From Clostridiales bacterium (GTDB taxonomy: Bacteria > Bacillota > Clostridia > Lachnospirales > Lachnospiraceae): DNA of 64,000 nt. Each line of letters opens with the position of its first letter. Position 1 is the first letter of the stretch. A program made the translations under genes and the position numbers. Positions 1 through 8,151 of this stretch are shown here, piece after piece. Where the stretch lies: NCBI GenBank assembly GCA_021199255.1, contig JAJQIK010000059.1:1-64000 (forward strand), read 5' to 3'. The notes below the pieces were generated by a model. The model worked only from the letters and a program-made list of their open reading frames with translations. It was not told the origin of the DNA and made no database searches.

Positions 1-658
1 CCTGTTCCATCCGCAGCGTATGTCGGCGCATATGATCCATCACACGCCCCGGCGTACCCACCACGATCTGCACGCCGCACTTCAAATTCTTAATCTGTTT
101 GACAATATCCTGCCCGCCATAGACTGGCAGCACCTTAATCCCATACATATATTTCGCGAACTTCCGCAGCTCCTCCGCAGCCTGCATGGCCAGCTCCCTG
201 GTAGGGCATAAAATAACCGCCTGTAGATTTTTATTCTCCGGATCCACCTTCTGTAAAATCGGGATGCCGAAAGCGGCGGTTTTGCCTGTTCCGGTCTGTG
301 CCTGCCCGATAATGTCCCGCCCCGTCATAAAGAGCGGGATTGCCTGTTCCTGAATCGGCGTCATATGCTCGAAGCCCAATTCCCTGATAGCGCGCAGGAT
401 ACGGCTGTCGATCTCCGCGTCCTCATATCTCATAGGCTGCTCTTCTTCCTGTGCCTTTCCCTTCTGTTCTTCCATACTTCTCTCATCGTTTAACATTTCT
501 TCTCTCATCGTTTTGTCTTCCCTCTCTGCCAAGCTTCTTTTCTGACAGCTCTGCTCCTTTTCCTGATACATTTTATCATATTTCTTCTGTGTCATAATTT
601 CTTTCCTGAAAAAGCGGTCGAACTCCTCGCCTTTTCCGTTTTTCCCTCTTCCTCTCAT
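1..658 (-). CDS. DEAD-box ATP-dependent RNA helicase (N-terminal part, runs off window)
   Basis: RNA helicase that unwinds RNA with ATP. The visible part holds the Q-motif region (GFEHMTPIQEQAIP), motif I (AQTGTGKT), motif Ia (PTRELAMQ), the GG motif (VYGGQD) and motif Ib (GTPGR). The DEAD box and helicase C domain lie beyond base 1. The frame is open upstream to an ATG at 658 with a GGAG ribosome site, which gives about 75 highly charged residues before the canonical start region (MRYEDAEID, ATG at 433). In-frame ATGs at 595, 496 and 475 also have purine-rich leaders, so the true start is uncertain. The architecture resembles CshA-type cold-shock and RNA-degradosome helicases. The gene lies downstream of the MecA-like gene on the same strand, with about 200 bases between them in which I see nothing else. 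Confidence 0.85.
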   Translation of the reverse strand, partial: MRGRGKNGKGEEFDRFFRKEIMTQKKYDKMYQEKEQSCQKRSLAEREDKTMREEMLNDERSMEEQKGKAQEEEQPMRYEDAEIDSRILRAIRELGFEHMTPIQEQAIPLFMTGRDIIGQAQTGTGKTAAFGIPILQKVDPENKNLQAVILCPTRELAMQAAEELRKFAKYMYGIKVLPVYGGQDIVKQIKNLKCGVQIVVGTPGRVMDHMRRHTLRMEQ

Positions 659-862
659 ACAAACTCCGTTTCTCTCCTTATTCTTCCCCGCCGCCTCCGG
701 CTCTTTTCTCCTTCTTATGTCTTTTGTCAGTCTGCTCCCAAATGTGTATTGGCATGAGAAGAGCTGCCACACCTTATCCGCTTCACCGGGCATGGCAGCA
801 TTCAGATACACCCTTCCTTTTATTCTTTCTTCGGCAAAAGCCCCAACCTATAACCGCCCCAA

Positions 863-1519
863 TCAGGCCAGATAGATTTTCCGCAGCTTACTCACCGCCC
901 TGTCCCTGATCAGACATTCCCCGTGCTCCTCCAAATATAACAGCCTATCCTCTGAAACGGCGATCAGGTTGCCAAATTCTACCGCCTGGGCGCTGATCTT
1001 ATTAAAGGTCTTATGGGACAGCCGGTTCTTCTCCAATACCAGATAATAAGCCTCTCCCTCTTTATACAGATGGCTTCTGACGGAATAACGGTTGGGAATA
1101 GAGGCCGTATACTGCATCGCCTGATGCAGGGACGCAAAAACAAACATTCTGCGGTTCTCCTCGTATTGCTGCCCCGTCTCCGGGCCGCCCTCCGTTCCGT
1201 CCTGACGGCTAAGCTCCATACTGACGTCCTGCAGCACTTCCTTCAGATGCTGCAGGATATCCTTAAAAGCCGCGGGGCTCTCATCGGTAAAGGTCACCAC
1301 CAGCCCCTTATCCTTCAAAGGAGTAATCTGCATGGCAATATTCCCGTTATTAATCTGATATCCCACCTCGTCATGGGCGCGTTCGATGACGTCGCGGAGA
1401 AATTCCTCGCCCTTCTCGTTGCGTTCAAAAATATCCGTCAGCGTAAGCCCATACTCCATCATATCCTCTTGCGTGATAATGCACTGAACCGTAGCGTCGT
1501 TAATTTTCTTATATTTCAT
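863..1519 (-). CDS. mecA: Adaptor protein MecA-like
   Basis: Adaptor of the MecA/YpbH family, which delivers substrates to the ClpC/ClpP protease. The first 90 residues (MKYKKINDATVQCII, then TQEDMMEYGLTLTDIF) match the family N-terminal substrate-binding domain, with the typical EEFLRDVIERAHDEVG helix. An acidic, glutamine-rich linker follows, and then a C-terminal alpha/beta domain (FVFASLHQAMQYTASI) of the ClpC-binding type. The length of 218 aa is normal for the family. I placed the start at 1519 because AGGATAAGGG lies just upstream and the family starts here; an ATG at 1555 would add 12 unsupported residues. A TATAAT-like -10 sits at 1626-1631 on this strand without a clear -35. Confidence 0.82.
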   Translation of the reverse strand: MKYKKINDATVQCIITQEDMMEYGLTLTDIFERNEKGEEFLRDVIERAHDEVGYQINNGNIAMQITPLKDKGLVVTFTDESPAAFKDILQHLKEVLQDVSMELSRQDGTEGGPETGQQYEENRRMFVFASLHQAMQYTASIPNRYSVRSHLYKEGEAYYLVLEKNRLSHKTFNKISAQAVEFGNLIAVSEDRLLYLEEHGECLIRDRAVSKLRKIYLA

Positions 1520-1708
1520 AGATACCCTTATCCTCTGTTTTCTTAGATTCGACATTCCGCCCCGGAGCTATTGCGCCCCGGCGGGATACCGTTTGGTTTC
1601 TCCTGCCCCTGCACAGACTGTTTTTATTATATTAACACAAAAATGCATAATAAGAAAGAATCTTATCGCGCACTTTCCATTTTCGGCATTTTACCCGTTT
1701 TCACCCTG

Positions 1709-1735
1709 TTAAGAAAATAAAATTTCAGCCGATAT
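1709..1735 (+). promoter_or_regulatory. Candidate sigma-28 (SigD-type) promoter
   Basis: GCCGATAT at 1728-1735 matches 7 of 8 bases of the flagellar sigma factor -10 element (GCCGATAA). TTAA or TAAG 14-15 bases upstream is a partial match to its TAAA -35. It points at the 75-aa gene starting at 1846. No sigma-A promoter is visible in the same interval on this strand. The rest of the 326-base gap 1520-1845 holds the mecA upstream region and nothing else that I can name. Confidence 0.4.
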
Positions 1736-1845
1736 TATTAATAGAACAAGAAGTTCGCCTGCACGCTGCGGCTTCAGGCCGGGACGTGCAAATCTGAATC
1801 CAAGGAGGGATTACCGCAGCATATGCATATGAAAGGAATTATAAA

Positions 1846-2073
1846 GTGGAAGCGGTTATGGCGATTCCCCCGTTGAGGAAGGTTTCTTCCGAAGACCAAA
1901 AACGCCAGTCCAGACAGAACACATCTCGGACTTTCAGCAAAGCTTTCTTTTCGGAAGTCTTAGAAGATGCGTGTGAAAAGGAACAGCTAAGAACGATTCA
2001 TATCCAGACCAGCGGATACACGAAGGATGCCCTTCCTTTTTACAATTTCGTAAATATCAGGGAATATTGTTAA
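1846..2073 (+). CDS. Small conserved-looking protein of unknown function
   Basis: A 75-aa soluble protein with no signal peptide or membrane segment. I do not recognise a named family. It starts with GTG at 1846 behind AAGGAATTATAAA, or with ATG at 1858 (MAIPPLRKVS) behind GGAAG; the choice is open. The middle is basic and polar (residues 15-30), followed by a helix with alternating charges. The tail IQTSGYTKDALPFYNFVNIR reads like a folded beta motif. It is monocistronic, ends in a bidirectional terminator, and is preceded by a sigma-28-like promoter. My inference is a link to the motility regulon, shared with the DUF6033-like gene at 11365. The function is unknown. Confidence 0.6.
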   Translation: MEAVMAIPPLRKVSSEDQKRQSRQNTSRTFSKAFFSEVLEDACEKEQLRTIHIQTSGYTKDALPFYNFVNIREYC

Positions 2074-2086
2074 CACAGGCAGTTGG

Positions 2087-2115
2087 AAAAGGGTGCGCCC
2101 CGCGCACCCCTTTTT
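2087..2115. terminator. Bidirectional intrinsic terminator
   Basis: AAAAGGGTGCG pairs with CGCACCCCTTTT around a short C-rich loop, giving a GC-rich stem flanked by A-run and T-run. It sits between the convergent 75-aa gene and trpA, so it can end transcription from both sides. Confidence 0.85.
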
Positions 2116-2915
2116 CATCCGTTCATCTCTTTCTTAAAAGTGCTCACATACTCCCTTGCAGCCTCCGGGCTGTAATGGTTCTCTTCCATCAGCGTGATAA
2201 AATGGGACCCCACAATACACCCGTCGATCATATCCTTCATGGGAAGCACATCCGCCGCCGTCCGAATCCCAAAGCCCATCATAACCGGAATCTTGCTGAC
2301 GCTCTTCACCCGCTGCAAATACTCCAGTACATTCTTATGGAAGTCCGCCGCCTGTCCGGTGACGCCCATGGAGGATACGCAGTATACGAAGCCTCTGGCC
2401 TTTTCCAGCAGCATCGGGATCCGATCCCCCGATACCGGGGTCACCAGTTGAATGAGGATCGGCGCGTTCTCAGCGCGGTCGATCACCTCCTGAAGCTGCT
2501 TCTGCTCTTCAAAAGGCAGATCCGGAATAATCAATCCGTCCACACCGACTCCGGCACATTTTTCCACAAACTCCTCTAACCCATAATGCAGTACCGTATT
2601 AAAATACATCATAAATACCAACGGCACCTGACAGCCGTCCGCCCGAATATGCTCTACCATCTCAAATACCTTCGGCAGATTGGTTCCCCGCTGGATCGAC
2701 TGATAAGAAGCCGCCTGGATCACCGGGCCGTCCGCCACCGGATCGGAAAAGGGAATCCCCAGCTCCACCACATCGATCCCCGCCTGTGCCTGCGCCTTAA
2801 CCAGCTCCGCGCAGCCCTGCATATCCGGCAGCCCCGCCGTCATATAAGTGATAAAGGCTTTCTCCTTTTTCTCTTTCACCCGCTGCAATCTCTCTTCGAT
2901 TCTGTTCATCATCAT
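2115..2915 (-). CDS. trpA: Tryptophan synthase alpha chain
   Basis: The alpha subunit cleaves indole-3-glycerol phosphate to indole and glyceraldehyde 3-phosphate and channels indole to TrpB. The TIM-barrel motifs are present: the catalytic Glu in VVELGIPFSDP, the catalytic Asp in the following SDPVADGP loop, and the phosphate-binding GFGI and IVGSH segments near the C-terminus. The length of about 266 aa is normal. Four in-frame ATGs crowd the 5' end. The AAAGG ribosome site is best spaced for the one at 2915. It is the last gene of the trp operon, 50 bases after trpB, and is followed by the terminator at 2087-2115. Confidence 0.96.
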   Translation of the reverse strand: MMMNRIEERLQRVKEKKEKAFITYMTAGLPDMQGCAELVKAQAQAGIDVVELGIPFSDPVADGPVIQAASYQSIQRGTNLPKVFEMVEHIRADGCQVPLVFMMYFNTVLHYGLEEFVEKCAGVGVDGLIIPDLPFEEQKQLQEVIDRAENAPILIQLVTPVSGDRIPMLLEKARGFVYCVSSMGVTGQAADFHKNVLEYLQRVKSVSKIPVMMGFGIRTAADVLPMKDMIDGCIVGSHFITLMEENHYSPEAAREYVSTFKKEMNG

Positions 2916-2966
2916 ACCCATGCCTTTCTCTCATACTTACCCTGCCGCCGCGGCAGAGGCTGTTCT

Positions 2967-4151
2967 CTAATTCAAATACCCGTTACCGCTGAAATAGGAT
3001 TCAATGGTATGCACATCCTTGTCCCCGCGTCCGGAAAGGCACAGGATAATCGCCTGGTCCCTGGTCATCGTCTCGGCCCTCTTAAAAGCATACGCAAGGG
3101 CATGGGCGCTCTCAATCGCCGGAATAATGCCCTCCAGCCTGCATAACTCCGCCAGAGCTTCCATAGCCTCATCATCTGTAATAGATACATACTTCGCCCT
3201 GCCGCTGTCACGCAGGTATGCATGTTCCGGCCCTACTCCCGGATAATCCAGCCCGGCGGAAATAGAATGTGCAAGCTGCACGTTGCCGTCCTCGTCCTGT
3301 AACAGATAGGAGCGCATACCGTGCAGGGTGCCCGGCTGACCCAGCGCCATGGCGGAAGCGTGCTTGCCAGTCTCGATTCCCATACCGGCGGCTTCCACGC
3401 CAATCAGCTCGACTCCCGGTTCGTCGATGAAATCGGCAAACATACCGATGGAGTTGGAACCGCCGCCTACACAGGCCATCACCACCTCCGGCAGCCTGCC
3501 CTCCTTCTCCCGGAACTGTCTCTTAGCCTCCACGCTGATACATTTCTGAAATTCCTTCACCATTCTGGGGTAAGGGTGGGGGCCTACCGCGGAACCGATG
3601 ACATAAAAGGTATCCTCCGCTTCCTTAGCCCAGGTACGGATTGCCTCATTGGTAGCGTCCTTTAAGGTATTGCTGCCGGACTGTACGCTCACCACCTCTG
3701 CGCCCAGCATTTCCATACGCATAACGTTCAGATGCTGTCTCTCAATATCCTCAGAACCCATGTAAACCTTACATTCCATATTAAAAAGCGCCGCGCCCGT
3801 GGCTGTGGCAACGCCATGCTGCCCCGCGCCGGTTTCCGCAATCACCTTGGTCTTCCCCATACGCTTCGCCAGCAGGATCTGCCCGATCACGTTATTGATC
3901 TTATGCGCGCCGGTATGATTCAAATCCTCCCGTTTCAGATAAATCTTCGTGCCATACTTTTCCGACAACCGCTCCGCCAGATACAGCGGCGTTTCTCTGC
4001 CCACATATTCTTTCAGGTAATAGTGATACTCTTCCCAGAATTTCGGATCGGCGATCGCCTCCTCAAATGCCTTTTCCAGCTCCGCCAGCGTATTCATCAA
4101 CGTCTCCGCCACATATTGTCCGCCGAACTCTCCATAATATTTACTGCTCAT
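2967..4151 (-). CDS. trpB: Tryptophan synthase beta chain
   Basis: PLP enzyme that condenses indole with serine to give tryptophan. The PLP lysine lies in [11 protein letters not shown], the glycine-rich PLP-phosphate loop is [12 protein letters not shown], and GRGDKDVHT is near the C-terminus. At 394 aa it is a TrpB1-type enzyme, the form that partners TrpA. It starts 4 bases after the trpF stop, with AAGG upstream, so the two are probably translationally coupled. Confidence 0.97.
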   Translation of the reverse strand: MSSKYYGEFGGQYVAETLMNTLAELEKAFEEAIADPKFWEEYHYYLKEYVGRETPLYLAERLSEKYGTKIYLKREDLNHTGAHKINNVIGQILLAKRMGKTKVIAETGAGQHGVATATGAALFNMECKVYMGSEDIERQHLNVMRMEMLGAEVVSVQSGSNTLKDATNEAIRTWAKEAEDTFYVIGSAVGPHPYPRMVKEFQKCISVEAKRQFREKEGRLPEVVMACVGGGSNSIGMFADFIDEPGVELIGVEAAGMGIETGKHASAMALGQPGTLHGMRSYLLQDEDGNVQLAHSISAGLDYPGVGPEHAYLRDSGRAKYVSITDDEAMEALAELCRLEGIIPAIESAHALAYAFKRAETMTRDQAIILCLSGRGDKDVHTIESYFSGNGYLN

Positions 4152-4155
4152 GCTT

Positions 4156-4857
4156 CTACCTTCCCTTTCCTTTTCTTGATCCGTTCACGCTCCGCACCTT
4201 CCGCACGAATGTCCTGATTTTCTCCCTGTCCTTGCCAACCCCTGGGGACGCGGCTTCCACGCCGCTGGACACGTCTACCACATCCGGCCTCACCCTGCGG
4301 ATCGCCTCCTGCACATTATCCGCCGTCAAACCGCCCGCCAGAAAAAAAGGCTTCTCATCACGGGGAATCTGACGCAGGATATCCCAGTCAAAGGTCTCGC
4401 CGCTGCCCGGAACCTTCCCGTCAAACAGATAGGCCTCCACCTTAGGACAGTGATGAAACTCTTCATACAGTGCCCGGTCTAATCCGTTAAAAGCCCGGAT
4501 CATCGGAATCCGTATCTGGGCAAAAGCCTCCCGGGACAGCGCTCCATGTACCTGAAGCAGATCGAAGCCCGCCTCCTGAATACGCTCCACCTGCTCCGGC
4601 GTAGGGGACACCGTAACGGCTGCCGCCCGCATCGGCGGTTCCCAAGCCCCCTCCGGCTGCCCGGCATCTTCCTGCGGCTTTCGGCCGTGCAGTACCGCCA
4701 AGAGCTCTTTCGCTCGATCTAACCCTATATTTCTCTTGCTTTTAGGGTAAAACACTACCATACCGGTATAGTTTACCCGTTCTTCCATGCACCACTGCGC
4801 CTCTTCCGGGGAGGTCAGTCCGCAAATTTTAATCTGAGGAATCTTCGCCTGTTCCAT
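4156..4857 (-). CDS. trpF: Phosphoribosylanthranilate isomerase
   Basis: Amadori isomerase converting N-(5'-phosphoribosyl)anthranilate to the carboxyphenylamino deoxyribulose phosphate. The catalytic Cys is in KICGLT near residue 12. The general-acid Asp lies in [12 protein letters not shown], and the phosphate-binding strands are [11 protein letters not shown] and DVSSGVE. At 233 aa it is longer than the usual 200-215 aa. The extra length is a Pro/Glu-rich insertion around residues 55-75 ([18 protein letters not shown]), probably a surface loop. It lies between trpC (70 bases upstream) and trpB. Confidence 0.95.
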   Translation of the reverse strand: MEQAKIPQIKICGLTSPEEAQWCMEERVNYTGMVVFYPKSKRNIGLDRAKELLAVLHGRKPQEDAGQPEGAWEPPMRAAAVTVSPTPEQVERIQEAGFDLLQVHGALSREAFAQIRIPMIRAFNGLDRALYEEFHHCPKVEAYLFDGKVPGSGETFDWDILRQIPRDEKPFFLAGGLTADNVQEAIRRVRPDVVDVSSGVEAASPGVGKDREKIRTFVRKVRSVNGSRKGKGR

Positions 4858-4927
4858 GCCCTGTCCAACCCTTTCTGCGTTTTCCGGTCAGCTTTTCCGC
4901 TATCAGCCTGTTCTGCGCTCTCTCCGG

Positions 4928-5698
4928 TCAGCTTTTCCATTTGCCTGCCAGTTCTTCCAGATTCTCCGCTTCCATAAACACCGTGCCGATCAATAGAGCG
5001 TCTACGCCGGCCGCCTTCAGAAATTCCACGTCCTCGTCTCCCGCCACGCCGCTTTCAGAGACCAGAAGGGTTCCCTCCGGCACCATGGGCGCAAGCGCCT
5101 TTGTAGTATTCAAATCAATGGTAAAATCCTTCAAATTGCGGTTGTTCACGCCGATAATCCGGGCGTCAAGCCCCACCGCGCGCTTCATCTCTTCCTCGTT
5201 ATGCACCTCTACCAGCGCGTCCATTCCCAGCGCGTAGGCCAAATCGTAGAAAAGCTTCAGTTCTCTGTCGTTTAAGAGCGCGGCAATCAACAGAATACAG
5301 TCCGCCCCAATCACCTTCGCCTCAAAGATCTGATAGGGATCAATAATAAAATCCTTTCTGATCATCGGCAGCCCGGACATTCCCCGAATCTGCTTAAAAT
5401 AATCCACACTGCCCAGAAAATGATCCTCCTCCGTCAGACAGGATATGGCGTCCACCAGCATATTATACTGCTGAATCCGGTCTGTCAGTTCCAGTTTATT
5501 ATTCATCCTGCCATGGCTGGGAGAGGCTTTCTTAAATTCCCCTATGATGGAGAGACCCTCCTTCGCCAAAGCCCCATAGAAGCTGACGCTTTCCCGCTCG
5601 CACTCCGCCGCAAGCTGCTTCATCTGCTCCTCGGAGATTTCCGTCTTCTGCCGGAGCAGCCGTTTCTTCTTATCCGCTACGATTTCATCTAAAATCAT
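4928..5698 (-). CDS. trpC: Indole-3-glycerol phosphate synthase
   Basis: Closes the indole ring to form indole-3-glycerol phosphate. Family motifs are visible: MILDEIVADKKKRL at the start, the catalytic Lys in GEFKKASPS, Lys in IRKDFIIDPYQI, ALVEVHNEEE, GVNNRNLKDF, and SESGV followed by LLIGTVFM. The length of 256 aa is standard. The start has AAAGGGG upstream. Only 40 bases separate it from trpG, which is where trpD would normally be. Confidence 0.97.
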   Translation of the reverse strand: MILDEIVADKKKRLLRQKTEISEEQMKQLAAECERESVSFYGALAKEGLSIIGEFKKASPSHGRMNNKLELTDRIQQYNMLVDAISCLTEEDHFLGSVDYFKQIRGMSGLPMIRKDFIIDPYQIFEAKVIGADCILLIAALLNDRELKLFYDLAYALGMDALVEVHNEEEMKRAVGLDARIIGVNNRNLKDFTIDLNTTKALAPMVPEGTLLVSESGVAGDEDVEFLKAAGVDALLIGTVFMEAENLEELAGKWKS

Positions 5699-5738
5699 AA
5701 TTACCCCTTTCCGAGAACAGTTTCCGGGAGAGTTCCTT

Positions 5739-6308
5739 CTAAATCACTCCGTTTACAAAGTTCTCAATCAGTCTCTTTCCATGCTCCGTATAAATCGACT
5801 CCGGATGAAACTGTAAGCCGACGACAGGATATTCCTTATGCCGGATTGCCATAATCTCTCCGTCCTCTGTCTGCGCCATAATCTGTAAGCACTCCGGCAA
5901 ATTCTCCCTCTGCACGGCCAGAGAATGATACCGAGCCACCTTCATCGGCGTATCAATCCCCGTAAAAATACTGGTGCCGTCATGCTCGATCCTGCTCTGC
6001 TTGCCGTGGAAAATTTGCTTCGCGTAGGAAACCGTGCCGCCCAGGGCTTCCCCGATACACTGATGTCCCAGGCAGATACCCAGAATCGGCTTCGATCCCG
6101 TAAACCTTCTGACCACTTCCATACAGATGCCCGCTTCCCTGGGGCTTTTGGGACCCGGAGAAAGAACGATCTGACTGGGATTTATCGCCTCGATTTCCTC
6201 GATTGTGATTTTGTCATTCCGCACCACTTGGATATCGCTGGTAAAAGTACCGATATACTGATATAGATTATAAGTAAACGAGTCGTAATTATCAATGAGT
6301 AAAATCAT
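5739..6308 (-). CDS. trpG: Anthranilate synthase component II (glutamine amidotransferase)
   Basis: Class I glutaminase that supplies ammonia to TrpE. The catalytic Cys is in LGICLGHQCIGE, and the His-Glu pair is in GLQFHPESIYTEHG. The oxyanion motif LSPGPKSPREAG is intact. At 189 aa it is a free TrpG and not a TrpG-TrpD fusion. Its ATG overlaps the trpE stop (ATGA), so translation is coupled. The product could also serve p-aminobenzoate synthesis, as amphibolic TrpG proteins do elsewhere; the folate operon at 45-49 kb carries no pabA. Confidence 0.96.
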   Translation of the reverse strand: MILLIDNYDSFTYNLYQYIGTFTSDIQVVRNDKITIEEIEAINPSQIVLSPGPKSPREAGICMEVVRRFTGSKPILGICLGHQCIGEALGGTVSYAKQIFHGKQSRIEHDGTSIFTGIDTPMKVARYHSLAVQRENLPECLQIMAQTEDGEIMAIRHKEYPVVGLQFHPESIYTEHGKRLIENFVNGVI

Positions 6309-7723
6309 AGGTTTTCCTCCTCCACCAGGGTCTTCGCCAACGCCATCACCTTATTGCAGCACTCCTTGTATTCCATTTCCCCCACGGAATCCGCCACAAT
6401 TCCTGCGCCTGCCTGCAGATAGACCCTGCTGCCTTTTTTAATCATGGTTCTGATGGTAATGCAGAAATCCATGTTGCCGTTAAATCCAAGATAACCGGTG
6501 GCGCCGCCGTATAACCCCCTGCGCACTGTTTCCAGCTCGTCGATAATCTCCATGGCGCGAATCTTAGGCGCCCCGCTTAAGGTTCCCGCTGGCAGGAAAG
6601 AAGCCACCAGATCAAGGGGGTGCCGCTCGCCCTTCTTCTTTCCTTCCACAAGAGATACGATGTGCATCACATGGGAATAATTCTGTACATTCATAAACTG
6701 CGTCACCTTAACCGTGCCGAACTCCGCGATACGCCCCATGTCGTTTCTCGCAAGATCCACCAGCATCACATGCTCCGCGCGCTCTTTCTCGTCCTGAAGC
6801 AGCTCATCCCGCAGCAGTTGATCCTCTTCCTCGTCCTTTCCCCGTCTTCTGGTACCGGCGATAGGACAGGTAAACACCTTATTATCGGTCTGCTTCACAA
6901 CCATCTCCGGGCTGGAGCCTATCACCTCGAAATCGCCAAAATTAAAATAATACAGATAGGGGGAGGGATTTAATTCCCTCAGCTCTTTATATAATGTCAG
7001 TCCGTCATGGGCTGTCTCAATCGTCCATCTCTGGGAAAGCACCGTCTGGAAAATATGCCCTTCCCTGATGTAATGCTTGATTTGATCCACCTTTGCGCTA
7101 TACTCCTCCAGCGTATCCGTTTTATGAACGATCTTCCCGTCATGGACAAATACGGGTTTTTCCTCCTCAGGCTTCATATTATTTCTGACCCGCGCCACCA
7201 GCTCCTCCGCTTTTTTCTCGCCTGTAACCCTGCCCTCCGGAGTATCCTCCTCCAGAACTACGCCCGTCATGGTTTCCGCCCGGTGGTCGATAATGATAAA
7301 TTCCTTCGTGAGCATCAGTTGAATCGTCTCAATGCCGATTTCATCGGGATTGTCATCGGGAAGCTCCTCGCTGTAGCGCACAAAATCATATGCCAGGCAG
7401 CCTGCCAACCCGCCGATCATGGCAAGCTCCCCCTCATCCTTGACCACCTCAAACTCATCATAATACTGCTTGAGAAGCTCCAATGGATTTCCTTCCCGGA
7501 TCTCGCTTGTGCCGTCCCTTTTCGTAATCACCAGGCTCTGTCCTCTGGAAGAAATCACCTCCTCCGGGTCGATGCCGAAAAAGGAATATCGGTCGTAATC
7601 CTTGTCATAGCTCTCCAGCAGAAAACACTTTTTCCCTTCTCTGGCGATGCCTTCAAACATGGAAATTGCTTTTTCATTGACAAGGCTGACTGTCTTGCGG
7701 TACGCTCTTAATTTTCTTTTCAT
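6305..7723 (-). CDS. trpE: Anthranilate synthase component I
   Basis: Converts chorismate and ammonia to anthranilate. The feedback tryptophan site motif LLES is at residues near 35 (CFLLESYDKDYDRYSFFG), so allosteric inhibition is likely retained. The chorismate-binding domain has FEVIGSSPEMVV, CPIAGTRRRG, DLARNDMGRIA, LPAGTLSGAPKIRAME and QAGAGIVADS. The length of about 472 aa is normal. The start at 7723 follows GGAGGAAAAG; an ATG four codons upstream lacks a ribosome site. It is the first gene of the operon and is controlled by the T-box leader upstream. Confidence 0.97.
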   Translation of the reverse strand: MKRKLRAYRKTVSLVNEKAISMFEGIAREGKKCFLLESYDKDYDRYSFFGIDPEEVISSRGQSLVITKRDGTSEIREGNPLELLKQYYDEFEVVKDEGELAMIGGLAGCLAYDFVRYSEELPDDNPDEIGIETIQLMLTKEFIIIDHRAETMTGVVLEEDTPEGRVTGEKKAEELVARVRNNMKPEEEKPVFVHDGKIVHKTDTLEEYSAKVDQIKHYIREGHIFQTVLSQRWTIETAHDGLTLYKELRELNPSPYLYYFNFGDFEVIGSSPEMVVKQTDNKVFTCPIAGTRRRGKDEEEDQLLRDELLQDEKERAEHVMLVDLARNDMGRIAEFGTVKVTQFMNVQNYSHVMHIVSLVEGKKKGERHPLDLVASFLPAGTLSGAPKIRAMEIIDELETVRRGLYGGATGYLGFNGNMDFCITIRTMIKKGSRVYLQAGAGIVADSVGEMEYKECCNKVMALAKTLVEEENL

Positions 7724-7830
7724 CTTTTCCTCCATTCCGAAGCGTTTACTATTCTGACCTCAAGGGCTGTCTGCTTTCGCTCAGGAACAAACAGCCGTTG
7801 TCGGGAAACGCCCAGGGCTTCCCTTGAAAC

Positions 7831-8092
7831 AAAAAAAAACAGGCATCTTCCAATCGGAAAATACCCGCCACCAATTCAATCGTAGACTTATCACAGATAC
7901 GAGGCTTACGCCTGATATCGCTCTCTTTAACGCAGAGTTACGGCTCAGTCTACTAATGCCTGCGGCATATTCAACCTGCATCTCACAAACCCATTCCTGA
8001 AAGTGCTTCATACCGGCTTCCACCAACGCCGGCTCTCTGTGATGCCGCAGTTCTCAGTACTCTTTTTGCTCATTGATTTTCACTTTTTAACT
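7831..8092 (-). promoter_or_regulatory. T-box leader of the trp operon with intrinsic terminator
   Basis: The leader on this strand shows Stem I hallmarks: GAGTACTGAGAACTGCGG, then AGAGAG (8038-8033) followed by a GCCGGC...AGCCGG hairpin, with CTGCGGCAT pairing to ATGCCGCAG. The terminator is a 12-bp stem (7867-7856 with 7851-7840) followed by eight or nine T. The conserved T-box bulge is expected as TGGNACCGCG, but here reads TTGGTGGCGGG (7874-7864), as if ACCGC were missing. I could not fix the specifier codon by eye; Trp is expected from context. About 95 further leader bases up to trpE hold another hairpin (GGCTGTTTG with CAGACAGCC). A short open frame inside the leader is not a gene. Confidence 0.8.
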
Positions 8093-8098
8093 AGATAA

Positions 8099-8127
8099 AG
8101 CATAGCACAGACCAACCCGCGCGTCAA
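8099..8127 (-). promoter_or_regulatory. Sigma-A promoter of the trp operon
   Basis: TTGACG at 8127-8122, a 17-base spacer, and TATGCT at 8104-8099. Transcription would start about 8092, just before T-box Stem I. Confidence 0.75.
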
Positions 8128-8151
8128 CCCTTTTTTCCTGTGCTTTACGCC

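Noticed and set aside
7781-8026. 81-codon frame on the - strand before trpE
   Set aside because: It spans the T-box leader and its terminator; no ribosome site, and RNA features explain the sequence.
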